A DNA stretch of 64,000 nt from Gallionella sp. (GCA_030645535.1 JAUSNM010000016.1:1-64000); one strand, 5' to 3'. Shown: positions 37,022 through 45,553, numbered from the stretch's first letter. Translations and numbers: made by a program. Notes: generated by a model not told the origin, from the letters alone.

Positions 37022-37909
37022 TCAGCCTTTCATTGCGCGGGTAAGTGAGCTGACTTTAGTCGGCACGATCTTGATGAATTCTTTCAGCTCTTCCATCAAT
37101 TTCTGCTGAATGCCTTGCAGCGTCAGTGCTTCCATCTGGCAACCGGCACACGCGCCAGTCATGTTCACGTAAATGGTCTTGCCGTCCACATCCACCAGTT
37201 CGATGTCGCCGCCATCACGTTTCAACTGCGGACGGACAGATTCGAGCACCGCCTCAATCTTGCGTATGCGCTGCAAATTGGTCAGCCCGACAGGCGATAC
37301 TTCTTGCTTGGGCGCACTGCCCGGCGTGTAGGTTTCACCGCGCTCCACCATCACACGTGCCAGAATATCTTCGATACCCTCGTGGCAGGACGAACAGCCG
37401 CCGCCCGCCTTGGTATAGTTGGTTACATCTTGCACCGAGCACAGATTATTGGCGCGTATGGTGTCTTCGATCAGCACGGCGTCGATGGCGAAACACTTGC
37501 ACACCAGCGCGCCTTCCTCGTGATCGTCACTCCACACCTCGCCGCGATAGTTGGCCACGGCGGCTTGCAACGCCTCACGCCCCATCACCGAGCAGTGCAT
37601 CTTCTCCGGCGGCAGGCCGTCCAGATAATCCGCAATATCCTGATTGCTGACTTTCAATGCCTCTTCCAGCGTCTTGCCCTTGATCATCTCGGTCAGTGCC
37701 GAGGAAGAAGCAATCGCCGAACCGCACCCGAAGGTCTGAAATTGCGCATCCAGAATGATGTCCGATTCCGGCTCAACCTTGAGCATCAGGCGCAGCGCAT
37801 CACCGCAACTGATCGAGCCGACATCGCCCACGCCATTGGCATCAGCCAGCACCCCGGCATTGCGCGGTTGGAAAAAATGATCTTTAACTTTGTCCGAGTA
37901 ATCCCACAT
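37022..37909 (-). CDS. nifU: Fe-S cluster assembly scaffold NifU
   Basis: A 295-residue three-domain scaffold. N-terminal IscU-like domain with conserved Cys in [25 protein letters not shown] and [10 protein letters not shown]; central 2Fe-2S domain with VCKCF and [11 protein letters not shown]-terminal Nfu domain with [13 protein letters not shown] (CxxC). It assembles clusters for nitrogenase with NifS. The start at 37909 is preceded by AGGAGCG; the longer frame overlaps iscA. Located 10 bases after iscA. Confidence 0.95.
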   Translation of the reverse strand: MWDYSDKVKDHFFQPRNAGVLADANGVGDVGSISCGDALRLMLKVEPESDIILDAQFQTFGCGSAIASSSALTEMIKGKTLEEALKVSNQDIADYLDGLPPEKMHCSVMGREALQAAVANYRGEVWSDDHEEGALVCKCFAIDAVLIEDTIRANNLCSVQDVTNYTKAGGGCSSCHEGIEDILARVMVERGETYTPGSAPKQEVSPVGLTNLQRIRKIEAVLESVRPQLKRDGGDIELVDVDGKTIYVNMTGACAGCQMEALTLQGIQQKLMEELKEFIKIVPTKVSSLTRAMKG

Positions 37910-37919
37910 GACGCGCTCC

Positions 37920-38243
37920 TTATGCCGAGAAAGATGAACCGCAAGCACAGCTGGAGCTGGCATTCGGGTTTTCAAATTTGAAACCGCTGCCGCTCAAGCT
38001 GTCCACGAAATCCACTGTGACGCCTTCCAGCAAAGGAGCTGACAATGGATCGACCAGCAGCGTCACCGCACCGTATTCCACCACCACATCGTCTTCGCTC
38101 TTGTTCTCTTCGAGCGTCATACCATACTGAAAACCGGAGCAGCCACCGCCGGAAATGGCGATGCGCAGTCCGGCAACCGGCACGGCTGAGCCTTTGATAA
38201 ATTTTTCTACGGCGGAAATTGCACTGGGTGTCAGGTTAAGCAT
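37920..38243 (-). CDS. iscA: Nif-specific IscA/HesB-type Fe-S assembly protein
   Basis: A 107-residue A-type carrier. Three conserved Cys: [11 protein letters not shown] and, at the C-terminus, SSCACGSSF (CxC). It delivers or stores Fe-S clusters for nitrogenase proteins, as IscA-nif does in Azotobacter. The start [15 protein letters not shown] at 38243 is preceded by GATAGGAGAC. It is the first gene of the nifU-nifS-nifV operon, with a sigma-54 promoter 45-60 bases upstream. Confidence 0.92.
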   Translation of the reverse strand: MLNLTPSAISAVEKFIKGSAVPVAGLRIAISGGGCSGFQYGMTLEENKSEDDVVVEYGAVTLLVDPLSAPLLEGVTVDFVDSLSGSGFKFENPNASSSCACGSSFSA

Positions 38244-38287
38244 GGTAAGTCTCCTATCAGGGAATTCAGGGTTCGTGCCTGATAGAA

Positions 38288-38303
38288 CGCAAACAGCGTG
38301 CCA
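38288..38303 (-). promoter_or_regulatory. Sigma-54 promoter of the iscA-nifUSV operon
   Basis: Minus-strand TGGCACG-CTGT-TTGCG matches the -24/-12 consensus, about 45 bases upstream of the iscA ATG. Confidence 0.88.
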
Positions 38304-38398
38304 GCTCAATACTATTTATCTAATATATTGTTTTATTGAATATTTTAATATTTAATCCGCTCAACTCGCCTGTCTGAAACAGTACGAGCCGAGAGTGT

Positions 38399-38414
38399 TG
38401 TAGTGTTTGCTACA
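38399..38414. promoter_or_regulatory. NifA site shared by iscA and the nifF unit
   Basis: TGT-AGTGTTTGCT-ACA is an exact TGT-N10-ACA match, about 96 bases from the iscA -24 element and 75 bases from the divergent -24 element at 38489. Confidence 0.8.
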
Positions 38415-38488
38415 AGGAATTTGCATGTCGCCACCAGAAAACTACAACGCACCAGCCATAGATATGTCATTGGCACGCACAAAATTAC

Positions 38489-38504
38489 TGGCATGAGTAT
38501 TGCT
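38489..38504 (+). promoter_or_regulatory. Sigma-54 promoter of the nifF unit
   Basis: TGGCATG-AGTA-TTGCT is a full consensus match. Predicted start near 38515 rules out upstream ATGs at 38403-38493 as the real start of the next gene. Confidence 0.85.
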
Positions 38505-38543
38505 GAACGTATTGCTCCATTACTCAATACGACAAGGTGCACT

Positions 38544-39101
38544 ATGCTATTCGACGCTTACGAACAAAAAGGTCTGCTGTTCAACATGAATTTCAAGGAA
38601 GCCAATGGCAGCTTTGCGGCTTATCGCGGCGATCTGGTGCTGGAACTGGGCGAGGTCGGCGATGCATTAGGACACCGCAAGCCGCCCACCGCGACCATCA
38701 AGAACACCATCGTTCTGGCGGATAACGACAAGATCAAACTGTATGTCGGCAGTCTGGACGAACTGGCACTGCTACCCAAAGTGCTGGATTATTATCAGGC
38801 GGATTTCGCGCCTGACGTGCGCATCATTCTGTTTGTGGTGAACATCAACAAGCCGCTCATTATCGAAACCGGCGGCCTGACTATCGCCGCCATCGGCATG
38901 CAGGAAGGCTTGATCTGGAACGAGTTGATCGACATCGCAGCGCTGGACAAAGGCGACTTCAAGGGGCAGTCGGCATCGGAGAAGATCGTCACAGTCTACA
39001 AGGCGCTGTCCGACTACAAAGCAAAAGGTGACAAGGTATCGTTTGAAGAGGCGCTGACCCGCACGGTGGAACTGAAGCGCGCCGGACGCGGCCCTGTTTG
39101 A
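38544..39101 (+). CDS. Hypothetical nif-cluster protein upstream of nifF
   Basis: A 185-residue soluble protein I do not recognise. It has no signal peptide, no Cys cluster and no obvious catalytic motif. The pattern of alternating hydrophobic segments (KLYVGSLDELALLPKVLDYY, DVRIILFVVNINKPLIIETGGLTIAAIGM, here quoted in parts) suggests an alpha/beta fold. The reading frame is open from 38403, but earlier ATGs lie inside the sigma-54 promoter, so I start at 38544 with AAGGTG upstream. It shares the NifA-dependent promoter with nifF, 78 bases downstream, so a nitrogen-fixation role is likely but unknown. Confidence 0.75.
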   Translation: MLFDAYEQKGLLFNMNFKEANGSFAAYRGDLVLELGEVGDALGHRKPPTATIKNTIVLADNDKIKLYVGSLDELALLPKVLDYYQADFAPDVRIILFVVNINKPLIIETGGLTIAAIGMQEGLIWNELIDIAALDKGDFKGQSASEKIVTVYKALSDYKAKGDKVSFEEALTRTVELKRAGRGPV

Positions 39102-39722
<621 letters not shown>

Positions 39723-39752
39723 CCCCTAACCGGAATTATTTGCCCCTTTATT

Positions 39753-40088
39753 ATGAGACAACCTCCACTCCTTCAACGCTTGAGAGCTAAAAAACGTAGC
39801 CAGTCACTCCTGATCGGTGTCACCTGGTACACCGAGGAAACCTGGGCACAGGTAAAGGCCACTGCAACTGACCCCGAACGTTTCGAGGCATCATTTCCAA
39901 AATGGAAAGCAATGGCAATCAAGGCTCAGCGAGAGTTTCTGCGTTCCGGCGTTCGCGCAATTGAGTGCCGTATAATCCCTCAAGAGTTTTTTGCATGGTG
40001 CACCCTGAATAATCAGGAAAACAACGCTACATCACGGGCCGAGTTCATATCGGAAAAATTGAGTGCCGCACAGAACTCTCCTGCCTGA
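39753..40088 (+). CDS. Hypothetical nif-cluster protein downstream of nifF
   Basis: A 111-residue basic, soluble protein I do not recognise. The only Cys are in IECRIIPQEFFAWCTLN. Tryptophan-rich helices (VTWYTEETWAQVKA, FPKWKAMAIKAQREFL) dominate. No signal peptide or known motif. It is downstream of nifF on the same strand and is followed by a convergent gene at 40175, so it ends this transcription unit. A function in nitrogen fixation is only suggested by position. Confidence 0.6.
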   Translation: MRQPPLLQRLRAKKRSQSLLIGVTWYTEETWAQVKATATDPERFEASFPKWKAMAIKAQREFLRSGVRAIECRIIPQEFFAWCTLNNQENNATSRAEFISEKLSAAQNSPA

Positions 40089-40174
40089 TCCTGCTCCCAG
40101 GGAGGGCAGCCACTGACTCATGTCAAAACATGCCGGAATTGAGGAGGCGAACGATCCGCTATGCGAGTTTCAAG

Positions 40175-40501
40175 TTAACCTATGGCGGCGGCCAGCGCCT
40201 CGGCCAGAAATCCGACCTTTGTCCAGTCCAGCTTCAGTGCACCTGCGGGGGTAGCGATGCTTACACCCAAATCTCGTACAGACCCAACGAACGCCGCATC
40301 ACTGGCAATAGGGCTCATATAGATTTCACGTTCGCAGCTGATGCCATCGCGCACGGCGACCAGCGCCAATGACAGGCTGGATGCCTCGGTCTGTGTCAGC
40401 TTCAAAACAAAATCATCGGCAAACTGCAATTTCACCTGTTTGCCCAGAATACTGTGCTGACCGCTGCTGATTGTAAAGGGCAAGCCTGATCGCTCATTCA
40501 T
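40175..40501 (-). CDS. Hypothetical nif-cluster protein after the SagB-type gene
   Basis: A 108-residue protein of unknown function, last gene of the nifE operon. It has no Cys cluster and no membrane segment; a beta-rich pattern is visible in VKLQFADDFVLKLTQTEASSL and PAGALKLDWTKVGFL. The start MNERSGLPF at 40501 has AGGAA upstream. It begins 16 bases after the SagB-type gene stop and may work with it. Confidence 0.65.
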   Translation of the reverse strand: MNERSGLPFTISSGQHSILGKQVKLQFADDFVLKLTQTEASSLSLALVAVRDGISCEREIYMSPIASDAAFVGSVRDLGVSIATPAGALKLDWTKVGFLAEALAAAIG

Positions 40502-40517
40502 GTTAATTCCTGTCGAT

Positions 40518-42053
40518 TTAGTCATATGCGGGTAACGTAGAAATGCGCGGATCATCCAGCGCCATTCCTGCTGCGTAGTGGTAGATCACCTGAAAGTGAT
40601 CGTCTTTAAGTCCGAGCACTTCGTGGTCGGCATCATCAAAAAAGCATCCGATGCCGGTGCCGCGCCATCCGGCCGCTTCGGCCACCAACGTGATCACATG
40701 CCCCAACATGCCAGTCTCCCAATGCAGATGGCGGTAGGCGGCAGGATCAGATGAAATAGGTTCAGCGAATTCCGCCACCATCATGAAGGTGACGGCGCAT
40801 TGACTGGCGATGTCCTGATGGCAGGACAGCGTGCGCGCGATCTTGCCGGCACGTGCGCAAACCAGTTGGAACAAGGACAGTTCAGGGGCAGCAGGCTGCC
40901 AGGTAAATGTGTCACGAAATGCAGTTTGCAGCGATGCCCGGGCAGCTTCGGATCGCGGCATCGCATACAGGCCGGGCGCGACACCTTCCACACGATGAAC
41001 CATCAGTACAGGATGCACACGCGCGGTGTGCGGCCACATATTCCACACCGGTGAGCCGCCTGGCAGCAGGCTGGTTAACATTTGCCTGAACACGGCATTA
41101 GGCATCACCGACTGACCATCGAATGCCTGGGCACTGCGCCGTTTGAGGATAACCTGAGCCGCACGGATGCCACCTTCATGCTTGTGAGCACAATCAGCCA
41201 CTGCCATCGAATCAGCCCGCGGCGGTGCACCACGTGTTGCCTGTGCAACTTCCTCGATTACCGGCCATTGGTACAAAGGACGCGCATCGAGCAGATCGGG
41301 CTTGCCTGCCCAGTGCTGCCAGTTCGTCGGCGGCACTTCTGAGCTACCCGCAGCCTCAAGCGCTACGATAACCTCCGGCTCTTCGCCTTCCACCCCGGAA
41401 AAATCAGCCTTGCGATCCAGTCCCAGACAGTTTGCCACTGAGGCCGAATCGATAGTCAGCAAGCGCACTCGCCAGCCATGCAGGGAGGCCGCATAACATA
41501 CAGCGGCCAGCACGTGCCCCAGATCGAGCTGGCAATAGCGAAATGCGCGTTCGCCGTATTTCCACGCTTCGCGCCAGTGGATGGAACTGAAACCCAGCCA
41601 CAGGCCGCTTTCTTGAGCAGCACTTCCCCATGCGCGTCGCTCCAGTGCGTGGTGAAGATTCTGGTAGTGATACAAGCCATCTTCCAGCCCGGCGACACCT
41701 GATGCGATCAGCCATGTCTCAGTGGGATGCAGGTTGCCGGACGAGGGATGCGCGCGCAGTGACCAGCGCGAACCGGCATATTCCTTCCACGCGGTAAGCC
41801 CTGCACACAAACGCAGCAACGAACCCAGATCAGCGATGTTCAATGGAGCGGAGGAACGCGCATCAGAAAGATCGCTCCAGGAAATTTCCGAGACAACGAC
41901 ATCGCGTGGCAGCGCGATTTGCTGTGTGCCTGTCCAGTCGCGAAACGCTTTGGGCTGCGCTTCCCAGTCCAATGTGCCCGGACCTGCGGCATACCTATCC
42001 AGGCTGTGTTTGCTGCGCGTGTGATAAGCCAGCACCGTAGCAACCTTGTTCAT
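40518..42053 (-). CDS. SagB-type nitroreductase/dehydrogenase family protein
   Basis: A 511-residue FMN-dependent oxidoreductase-like protein with two nitroreductase-fold halves. The N-terminal half has SLRAHPSSGNLHPTETWLI, the SagB/ThcOx-type Ser-rich FMN segment; the C-terminal half has LKRRSAQAFDG (the usual flavin-phosphate Arg pair) and ETGMLGHVITLVAEAAGWRGTGIG. Known SagB-type enzymes dehydrogenate azoline rings in peptide natural products, but no precursor peptide or cyclodehydratase is present here. It lies in the nif operon after a NifZ-like gene, with which it abuts. Function in nitrogen fixation is unknown. Confidence 0.8.
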   Translation of the reverse strand: MNKVATVLAYHTRSKHSLDRYAAGPGTLDWEAQPKAFRDWTGTQQIALPRDVVVSEISWSDLSDARSSAPLNIADLGSLLRLCAGLTAWKEYAGSRWSLRAHPSSGNLHPTETWLIASGVAGLEDGLYHYQNLHHALERRAWGSAAQESGLWLGFSSIHWREAWKYGERAFRYCQLDLGHVLAAVCYAASLHGWRVRLLTIDSASVANCLGLDRKADFSGVEGEEPEVIVALEAAGSSEVPPTNWQHWAGKPDLLDARPLYQWPVIEEVAQATRGAPPRADSMAVADCAHKHEGGIRAAQVILKRRSAQAFDGQSVMPNAVFRQMLTSLLPGGSPVWNMWPHTARVHPVLMVHRVEGVAPGLYAMPRSEAARASLQTAFRDTFTWQPAAPELSLFQLVCARAGKIARTLSCHQDIASQCAVTFMMVAEFAEPISSDPAAYRHLHWETGMLGHVITLVAEAAGWRGTGIGCFFDDADHEVLGLKDDHFQVIYHYAAGMALDDPRISTLPAYD

Positions 42054-42328
42054 TACTGTTTCGAGCCGCTCAGTTCTTCAGACAAACAACCTATCGGCTC
42101 TTCCAGCGTGCCATCCGCCCCGGACTCGAAACGCACCAGATAGATTTCCTGACCAGGTGCGGCTTCGGCATGCCCGACATTCACCACCACGCCTCTTGTG
42201 CCGGCAGCAGTCAACAGCTCACCGGGTTCGACGCCCGGAATGCCGCTTTCACCTGTCTCATCTACCGGTTCGTTAAACAAATCTTCCGCTGCAAACACCA
42301 TGTCACCCATTTGAAATTGACACATCAT
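42053..42328 (-). CDS. Small NifZ-domain-like protein
   Basis: A 91-residue protein resembling the N-terminal half of NifZ: FQMGDMVFAAEDL at the start and TRGVVVNVGHAEAAPGQEIYLVRFE, which parallels the GFVMNVGTFLQDQLIYTVNFLE segment of the NifZ at 32540-33007. The tail is acidic. Two tandem ATGs follow AAAGGAATA. It is a second NifZ-type gene in this island; the overlap with the SagB-type gene start is 1 base. Confidence 0.65.
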   Translation of the reverse strand: MMCQFQMGDMVFAAEDLFNEPVDETGESGIPGVEPGELLTAAGTRGVVVNVGHAEAAPGQEIYLVRFESGADGTLEEPIGCLSEELSGSKQ

Positions 42329-42360
42329 TATTCCTTTAAATTAACCTATAAAAATCAGTT

Positions 42361-42492
42361 GTCCACGAAAGGCACGAAAAAACACGAACAAATTAAAATG
42401 CATACCGTAAATTGGCTTGCCACCCAAGTGGTAAATAATTATCAAAACCTATCATATTGATTTATTTAGTGAATTTTGTGTTTTTCGTGGAT
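42361..42492. repeat. Intergenic inverted repeat (CACGAAA type)
   Basis: Left arm GTCCACGAAAGGCACGAAA and right arm TTTTGTGTTTTTCGTGGA are imperfect inverse complements around an AT-rich centre. This is a common style of dispersed proteobacterial repeat. The gap 42329-42510 shows no gene. Confidence 0.6.
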
Positions 42493-42510
42493 GAAAAAAG
42501 GTTTTAAAGA

Positions 42511-42936
42511 TTAAACCAGAACGGGATAAGCATGGCGCAACAAATCCAGCTCCACTTCAGAAAAATTGCGCGCTTCGGTGATGGCAATGAAGCGGGCGCC
42601 AACGGCTTCCGCAGCCGCAAAAGGCGGGTCGATGCTGGTAAAAACAGCCAGGCACACCGCTATCAATTCATCAGGTGTCACAACGTATGCTACAAACTCA
42701 GGTTCATGTTTAAGACTGCCGTCGGGCAAACCCAGACGCTCTTGTGCCGCACGCAAATAGACAGCGGGATGATGCACCACATGCGGGGCAGGCGTAGCTT
42801 CATCAAACGATGACAATGGCGGCAACGGTTCAAAGGCACTGATGCCGTGCGCGAAGCACAGAAAGCGTACCCGCGCGCTGGTGGATTGTTTGTGCGCCAG
42901 AATCAGGCGCATGTCTTTTGGTAATTCAGGCATCAT
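42511..42936 (-). CDS. Hypothetical nif-cluster protein (141 aa)
   Basis: A 141-residue soluble protein I do not recognise. Segments RLILAHKQSTSARVRFLCFAHG and VAYVVTPDELIAVCLAVFTSIDPPFAAAEAVGARFIAITEARNF (quoted in parts) are the most structured. No Cys cluster. The start ATGA overlaps the stop of the next upstream gene, so the two are coupled and may form a complex. It belongs to the nifE-started operon. Confidence 0.65.
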   Translation of the reverse strand: MMPELPKDMRLILAHKQSTSARVRFLCFAHGISAFEPLPPLSSFDEATPAPHVVHHPAVYLRAAQERLGLPDGSLKHEPEFVAYVVTPDELIAVCLAVFTSIDPPFAAAEAVGARFIAITEARNFSEVELDLLRHAYPVLV

Positions 42937-43295
42937 TCTAAACCCGGAATCATCTGAACCTCGACGCGCAGTGAATCTGCCCGCCCCCATGCCGTGACCA
43001 TCTCGACGAACCAGCGTGCGTCTGTCGGATGCGGAAAAAACAAATCGTATTCGGCATAGAAACTGCCGTCGCTATTGAAGGTCAGACTGCCGCAACGCTC
43101 AGCAGCCGCGTTGCGCCAAATGCCCTCGAAGCCGGGCAATTGATTGCCGGGATCAATGACCCTGGTAAATTCCAGCGCGGTCCGCGCAATCTGCGGCGAC
43201 TTCCCATCCGCAGTAAAACGCGCGGCTTCATCATTCAGGGCCGCCACGACACGCAAGACCTGCGCTTCAAGCTCAGCGGGAAGTGCTGCTACCAT
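42933..43295 (-). CDS. Hypothetical nif-cluster protein (120 aa)
   Basis: A 120-residue soluble protein of unknown function. N-terminal helix (AELEAQVLRVVAALNDEAARF), then a beta-rich part with RCGSLTFNSDGSFYAEYDLFFPHP and RWFVEMVTAWGRADSLRVEVQMIPGLE. The start overlaps the 2Fe-2S ferredoxin gene by 7 bases and its end overlaps the following gene by 4 bases, so it lies in a tightly coupled trio. No motif identifies an activity. Confidence 0.65.
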   Translation of the reverse strand: MVAALPAELEAQVLRVVAALNDEAARFTADGKSPQIARTALEFTRVIDPGNQLPGFEGIWRNAAAERCGSLTFNSDGSFYAEYDLFFPHPTDARWFVEMVTAWGRADSLRVEVQMIPGLE

Positions 43296-43612
43296 ATTGC
43301 GGATGGCACGATCAGCCGCTCGACTGGACGTCCGCCCAGCAGATGTTCTTCAAATATCTCACTCACATCCGCCACGGTGACGTTGCCGTACATGATGCCC
43401 TCCGGATAGACCAGCACGCTGGGCCCCATGCCGCACGGGCCCAGACAGGCGGTCGCCGTCACAGCCACCTGAGTGAAGCATTGTCGCTGCTGCCACTGTT
43501 TCATAAACTCGTCGACCACTTCGCGGCAGCCTCGCTGCCCGCAGGAGCCACGCGGATGTCCGGCCGGACGGGATTGCGAACAGACGAAGACATGTCTCTG
43601 TGGTTTAGGCAT
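43289..43612 (-). CDS. Thioredoxin-like 2Fe-2S ferredoxin (Shethna I type)
   Basis: A 107-residue ferredoxin of the thioredoxin-like 2Fe-2S group (Azotobacter FeSI / Aquifex Fd type). Ligand Cys are visible as HVFVCSQSRP with a Cys 13 residues later (GSCGQRGC), and TACLGPCGMGPSVLVYPEG. This differs from the plant-type ferredoxin at 14590-14877. It follows fdxB by 17 bases within the nifE operon and may serve cofactor assembly or electron supply. Confidence 0.87.
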   Translation of the reverse strand: MPKPQRHVFVCSQSRPAGHPRGSCGQRGCREVVDEFMKQWQQRQCFTQVAVTATACLGPCGMGPSVLVYPEGIMYGNVTVADVSEIFEEHLLGGRPVERLIVPSAIW

Positions 43613-43629
43613 GAATATTCTCCTTTAGA

Positions 43630-43920
43630 TCAAACGGCCAGTGGCAACGCTTCATGAGTGTGGCACTGCTTGGGGCAGACTCGCCCGCAGGAACCACAAC
43701 CGATACAATCAAGCGCGTTGGCCAGCAACATCACCATGCTGTTGTCTTCATCCTCGTCATAAGCCTCGTCATCCTCGCTGCGTTCGATCAGTTCAAATAC
43801 ATTACGCGGGCAGACCTTGTAGCAACGACCGCAGCCGATGCAATTCGCCTGATTTAATGCGGTGACAAACGCTGGCGTGTAAGGAGTACCGCCGCGTGTG
43901 ATTCCGGTAATAAGTTCCAT
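43630..43920 (-). CDS. fdxB: nif-specific ferredoxin III (FdxB)
   Basis: A 96-residue 2[4Fe-4S] ferredoxin with CIGCGRCYKVCP near residue 27 and CIGCGSCGRVCP near residue 72, separated by an acidic linker (EDDEAYDEDEDN). The opening MELITGITRGGTPYTP is characteristic of FdxB near nifENX. It probably supplies electrons for cofactor biosynthesis. It starts 9 bases after the CCE_0567-like gene. Confidence 0.92.
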   Translation of the reverse strand: MELITGITRGGTPYTPAFVTALNQANCIGCGRCYKVCPRNVFELIERSEDDEAYDEDEDNSMVMLLANALDCIGCGSCGRVCPKQCHTHEALPLAV

Positions 43921-43929
43921 CGTAATTCC

Positions 43930-44148
43930 TTATCCTTGTGAATCTTTCTGTGCAGCGGCCAGTTTCGCGTTCGCCTCCGCCCAGGCTTTACATGCGTCAT
44001 AGGTTGACTGTGCAATCCCGTGGATTTCTTCATATCCGGCCGGTAGCCTGTCCTCGACCAGATCATGTAATTGCGCAGCCCATTCGCTGGAAATACGCTT
44101 GAGCTTCTTTACTTCCTTATCGAGTGCTTTCAATTCTTCTGCTGTCAT
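43930..44148 (-). CDS. CCE_0567 family nif-associated protein
   Basis: A 72-residue helical-hairpin protein (MTAEELKALDKEVKKLKRISSEWAAQLHDLVEDRL, quoted as a single helix region near 1-35, then YEEIHGIAQSTYDACKAWAE). This matches the small DUF683 / CCE_0567 family found next to nifX and fdxB; family members are reported as small metal-binding helical proteins. It precedes fdxB and follows a 105-base repeat-rich gap after the NifX-associated gene. Confidence 0.82.
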   Translation of the reverse strand: MTAEELKALDKEVKKLKRISSEWAAQLHDLVEDRLPAGYEEIHGIAQSTYDACKAWAEANAKLAAAQKDSQG

Positions 44149-44163
44149 GTTGTTCCTTTCAGT

Positions 44164-44250
44164 AGGATTCAGGATTCGGGATTCGGGATTCAGCTAAAAA
44201 CGGAGCAATTTGTTTTCCTTGATCCTGCATCCTTGATCCTGCATCCTGAG
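44164..44250. repeat. Short tandem/inverted repeats between nif genes
   Basis: GGATTC-AGGATTCGGGATTCGGGATTC at the left and two copies of TTGATCCTGCATCC at the right. The arms are loosely inverse complementary (GGATTC... and ...GATCC). The gap has no gene. Confidence 0.55.
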
Positions 44251-44253
44251 TTT

Positions 44254-44715
44254 CTACATTCCAGCCACTTCGGGATACTTGCCGATGATCTCCAGTGCCA
44301 CGGACAGCAGCTTGTCTCCTTCATCCTTCATCTTGGACAGGCTCTCATAACCATAGCGATGCACATCGCGCAGGGTACGATCCATCACCACCAGTTTGCC
44401 GACGGTAATCACGGCACGGCCAAATCCTTCGTGCGAAATATTCATGATGGGAACCGCCATCAGGCCGCATTCTTTTTCGATCAGTGAGGAAATCGCGTTG
44501 TAAAAAGCCTTGATGCGCGACAGCATGATGTCATCGGGATCACCGATCACAGGTATTGAGCGACGTTGTTCTTTGGTGACAATGAAAGGAGCCAAAACAC
44601 GGTCAGATGGCCAACCATCGTAAGTGCCGTAACTGTCTACCGCACGCATCTGTTTGACCATTTCCTTGATGAAATCGGTGGACAACAATGCATCCTGCTC
44701 TACTGCTTGATTCAT
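44254..44715 (-). CDS. NifX-associated nitrogen fixation protein
   Basis: A 153-residue protein of the DUF269 family, encoded next to nifX in most diazotrophs. Landmarks: FIKEMVKQMRAVDSYGTYDGW, DPDDIMLSRIKAFYNA, MNISHEGFGRAVITVGKLVVMDRTLRDVHRYGY (in parts). Its biochemical role is not established; it is presumed to help cofactor assembly. Overlap of 4 bases with the rseC-like gene upstream supports co-translation. Confidence 0.9.
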   Translation of the reverse strand: MNQAVEQDALLSTDFIKEMVKQMRAVDSYGTYDGWPSDRVLAPFIVTKEQRRSIPVIGDPDDIMLSRIKAFYNAISSLIEKECGLMAVPIMNISHEGFGRAVITVGKLVVMDRTLRDVHRYGYESLSKMKDEGDKLLSVALEIIGKYPEVAGM

Positions 44716-45143
44716 GGTGTATCTCCTTCGTTGAACGTTACCTGGCTGACTGTCATGCGCGGCACCCAGGCGATTAATCGAACTAATAACAAACCGCTGG
44801 CAAAACCCAATGCGGCTCCCACAACAGCACCTGCATCTTTGTATCCGAGCGTGGCGGCAAGGCCTGCACCCGCAATGGTGAACAAACTGGGCAGCAAATA
44901 CGCCAACACCCCCGCCTTGAGAAAATCAGCCTCGCTCATCGTCATATGCAACTCATCACCGGCGCGAACCGATGCATCGCACGACACGGCAATCGCCTTG
45001 CGGTTGTTTGAAAAATATTTTCCAAGACCGGAAACCGCACACGAACTGCTGGTCTTGCAACCGCCACATCCGAACTGTGCGGTCGGCTCGACCTGTGCGA
45101 TTCCGTTTGTGCTGGTGATCACGCGGGCAGAAGTCGCTATCAT
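44712..45143 (-). CDS. RseC/MucC family protein
   Basis: A 143-residue membrane protein of the RseC / SoxR-reducing family. N-terminal Cys-rich motif FGCGGCKTSSSCAVSGLGKYF, a small beta domain (SVRAGDELHMTM), then two membrane helices around LKAGVLAYLLPSLFTIAGAGL and VVGAALGFASGLLLVRLIAWV. In Escherichia coli RseC works with the Rnf-like Rsx complex to reduce SoxR, so a partner for the Rnf encoded here is plausible. The start at 45143 forms an ATGA overlap with nifX. Confidence 0.83.
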   Translation of the reverse strand: MIATSARVITSTNGIAQVEPTAQFGCGGCKTSSSCAVSGLGKYFSNNRKAIAVSCDASVRAGDELHMTMSEADFLKAGVLAYLLPSLFTIAGAGLAATLGYKDAGAVVGAALGFASGLLLVRLIAWVPRMTVSQVTFNEGDTP

Positions 45144-45553
45144 TCCTGCCACTCCTCATCTTCGGCAAAACGATCTGCGACGGACTGCGTCTTCAAATGT
45201 TTCGTTAACCACAGCGGTGGCTCACTTTGCATACTTTTTTGCAGGCAACTGAGCAAACCGTCGATGGCAGCACCCTCATCCACACGCATCGGCTGAATAC
45301 CTTTGGCCAACAGCTGTTGTATGGCAGATGCGCCAACCGCATTGCAATACACCGCCGCGCAACCATCCAACAACTCGACCTTGGCAGCCAGTTTTCCTTC
45401 GTGCCCGTCCATGGCGATCTCGATGAATTCAGCCACTTCCACCAGGTGCGAGTCTGTTTCACTCATTGCAAAAATGGCAAAAGCTTCCGCCGCACCAAAG
45501 TGCTGATTGACCTGTCGGCGATCGTTGCTGGCAAATGCTATTTTTACCGTCAT
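45140..45553 (-). CDS. nifX: Nitrogen fixation protein NifX
   Basis: A 137-residue carrier of NifB-co and related intermediates between NifB and NifEN. The NifX/NafY fold is visible: VKIAFASNDRRQVNQHFGAAEAFAIF, DGCAAVYCNAVGASAIQQLLAKGI and a C-terminal helix with PPLWLTKHL. The start at 45553 is preceded by AAAGGAGAG; the longer frame overlaps nifN. It is 16 bases after nifN and overlaps the rseC-like gene by 4 bases. Confidence 0.93.
   Translation of the reverse strand: MTVKIAFASNDRRQVNQHFGAAEAFAIFAMSETDSHLVEVAEFIEIAMDGHEGKLAAKVELLDGCAAVYCNAVGASAIQQLLAKGIQPMRVDEGAAIDGLLSCLQKSMQSEPPLWLTKHLKTQSVADRFAEDEEWQE

Noticed and set aside
38354-38390. TGT-CTGAAACAGT-ACG as a second NifA site before iscA
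   Set aside because: The last base breaks the TGT-N10-ACA consensus; the exact site at 38399-38414 explains both promoters.
40080-40174. A terminator between the convergent genes after nifF
   Set aside because: CTCCC-AGGGAG gives only a short stem with no U-tract; not supported.
40518-42328. A thiazole/oxazole-modified peptide cluster based on the SagB-type gene and the Nif11 protein
   Set aside because: No precursor core peptide, cyclodehydratase or protease is present, and the Nif11 gene is 29 kb away without a GG leader motif.
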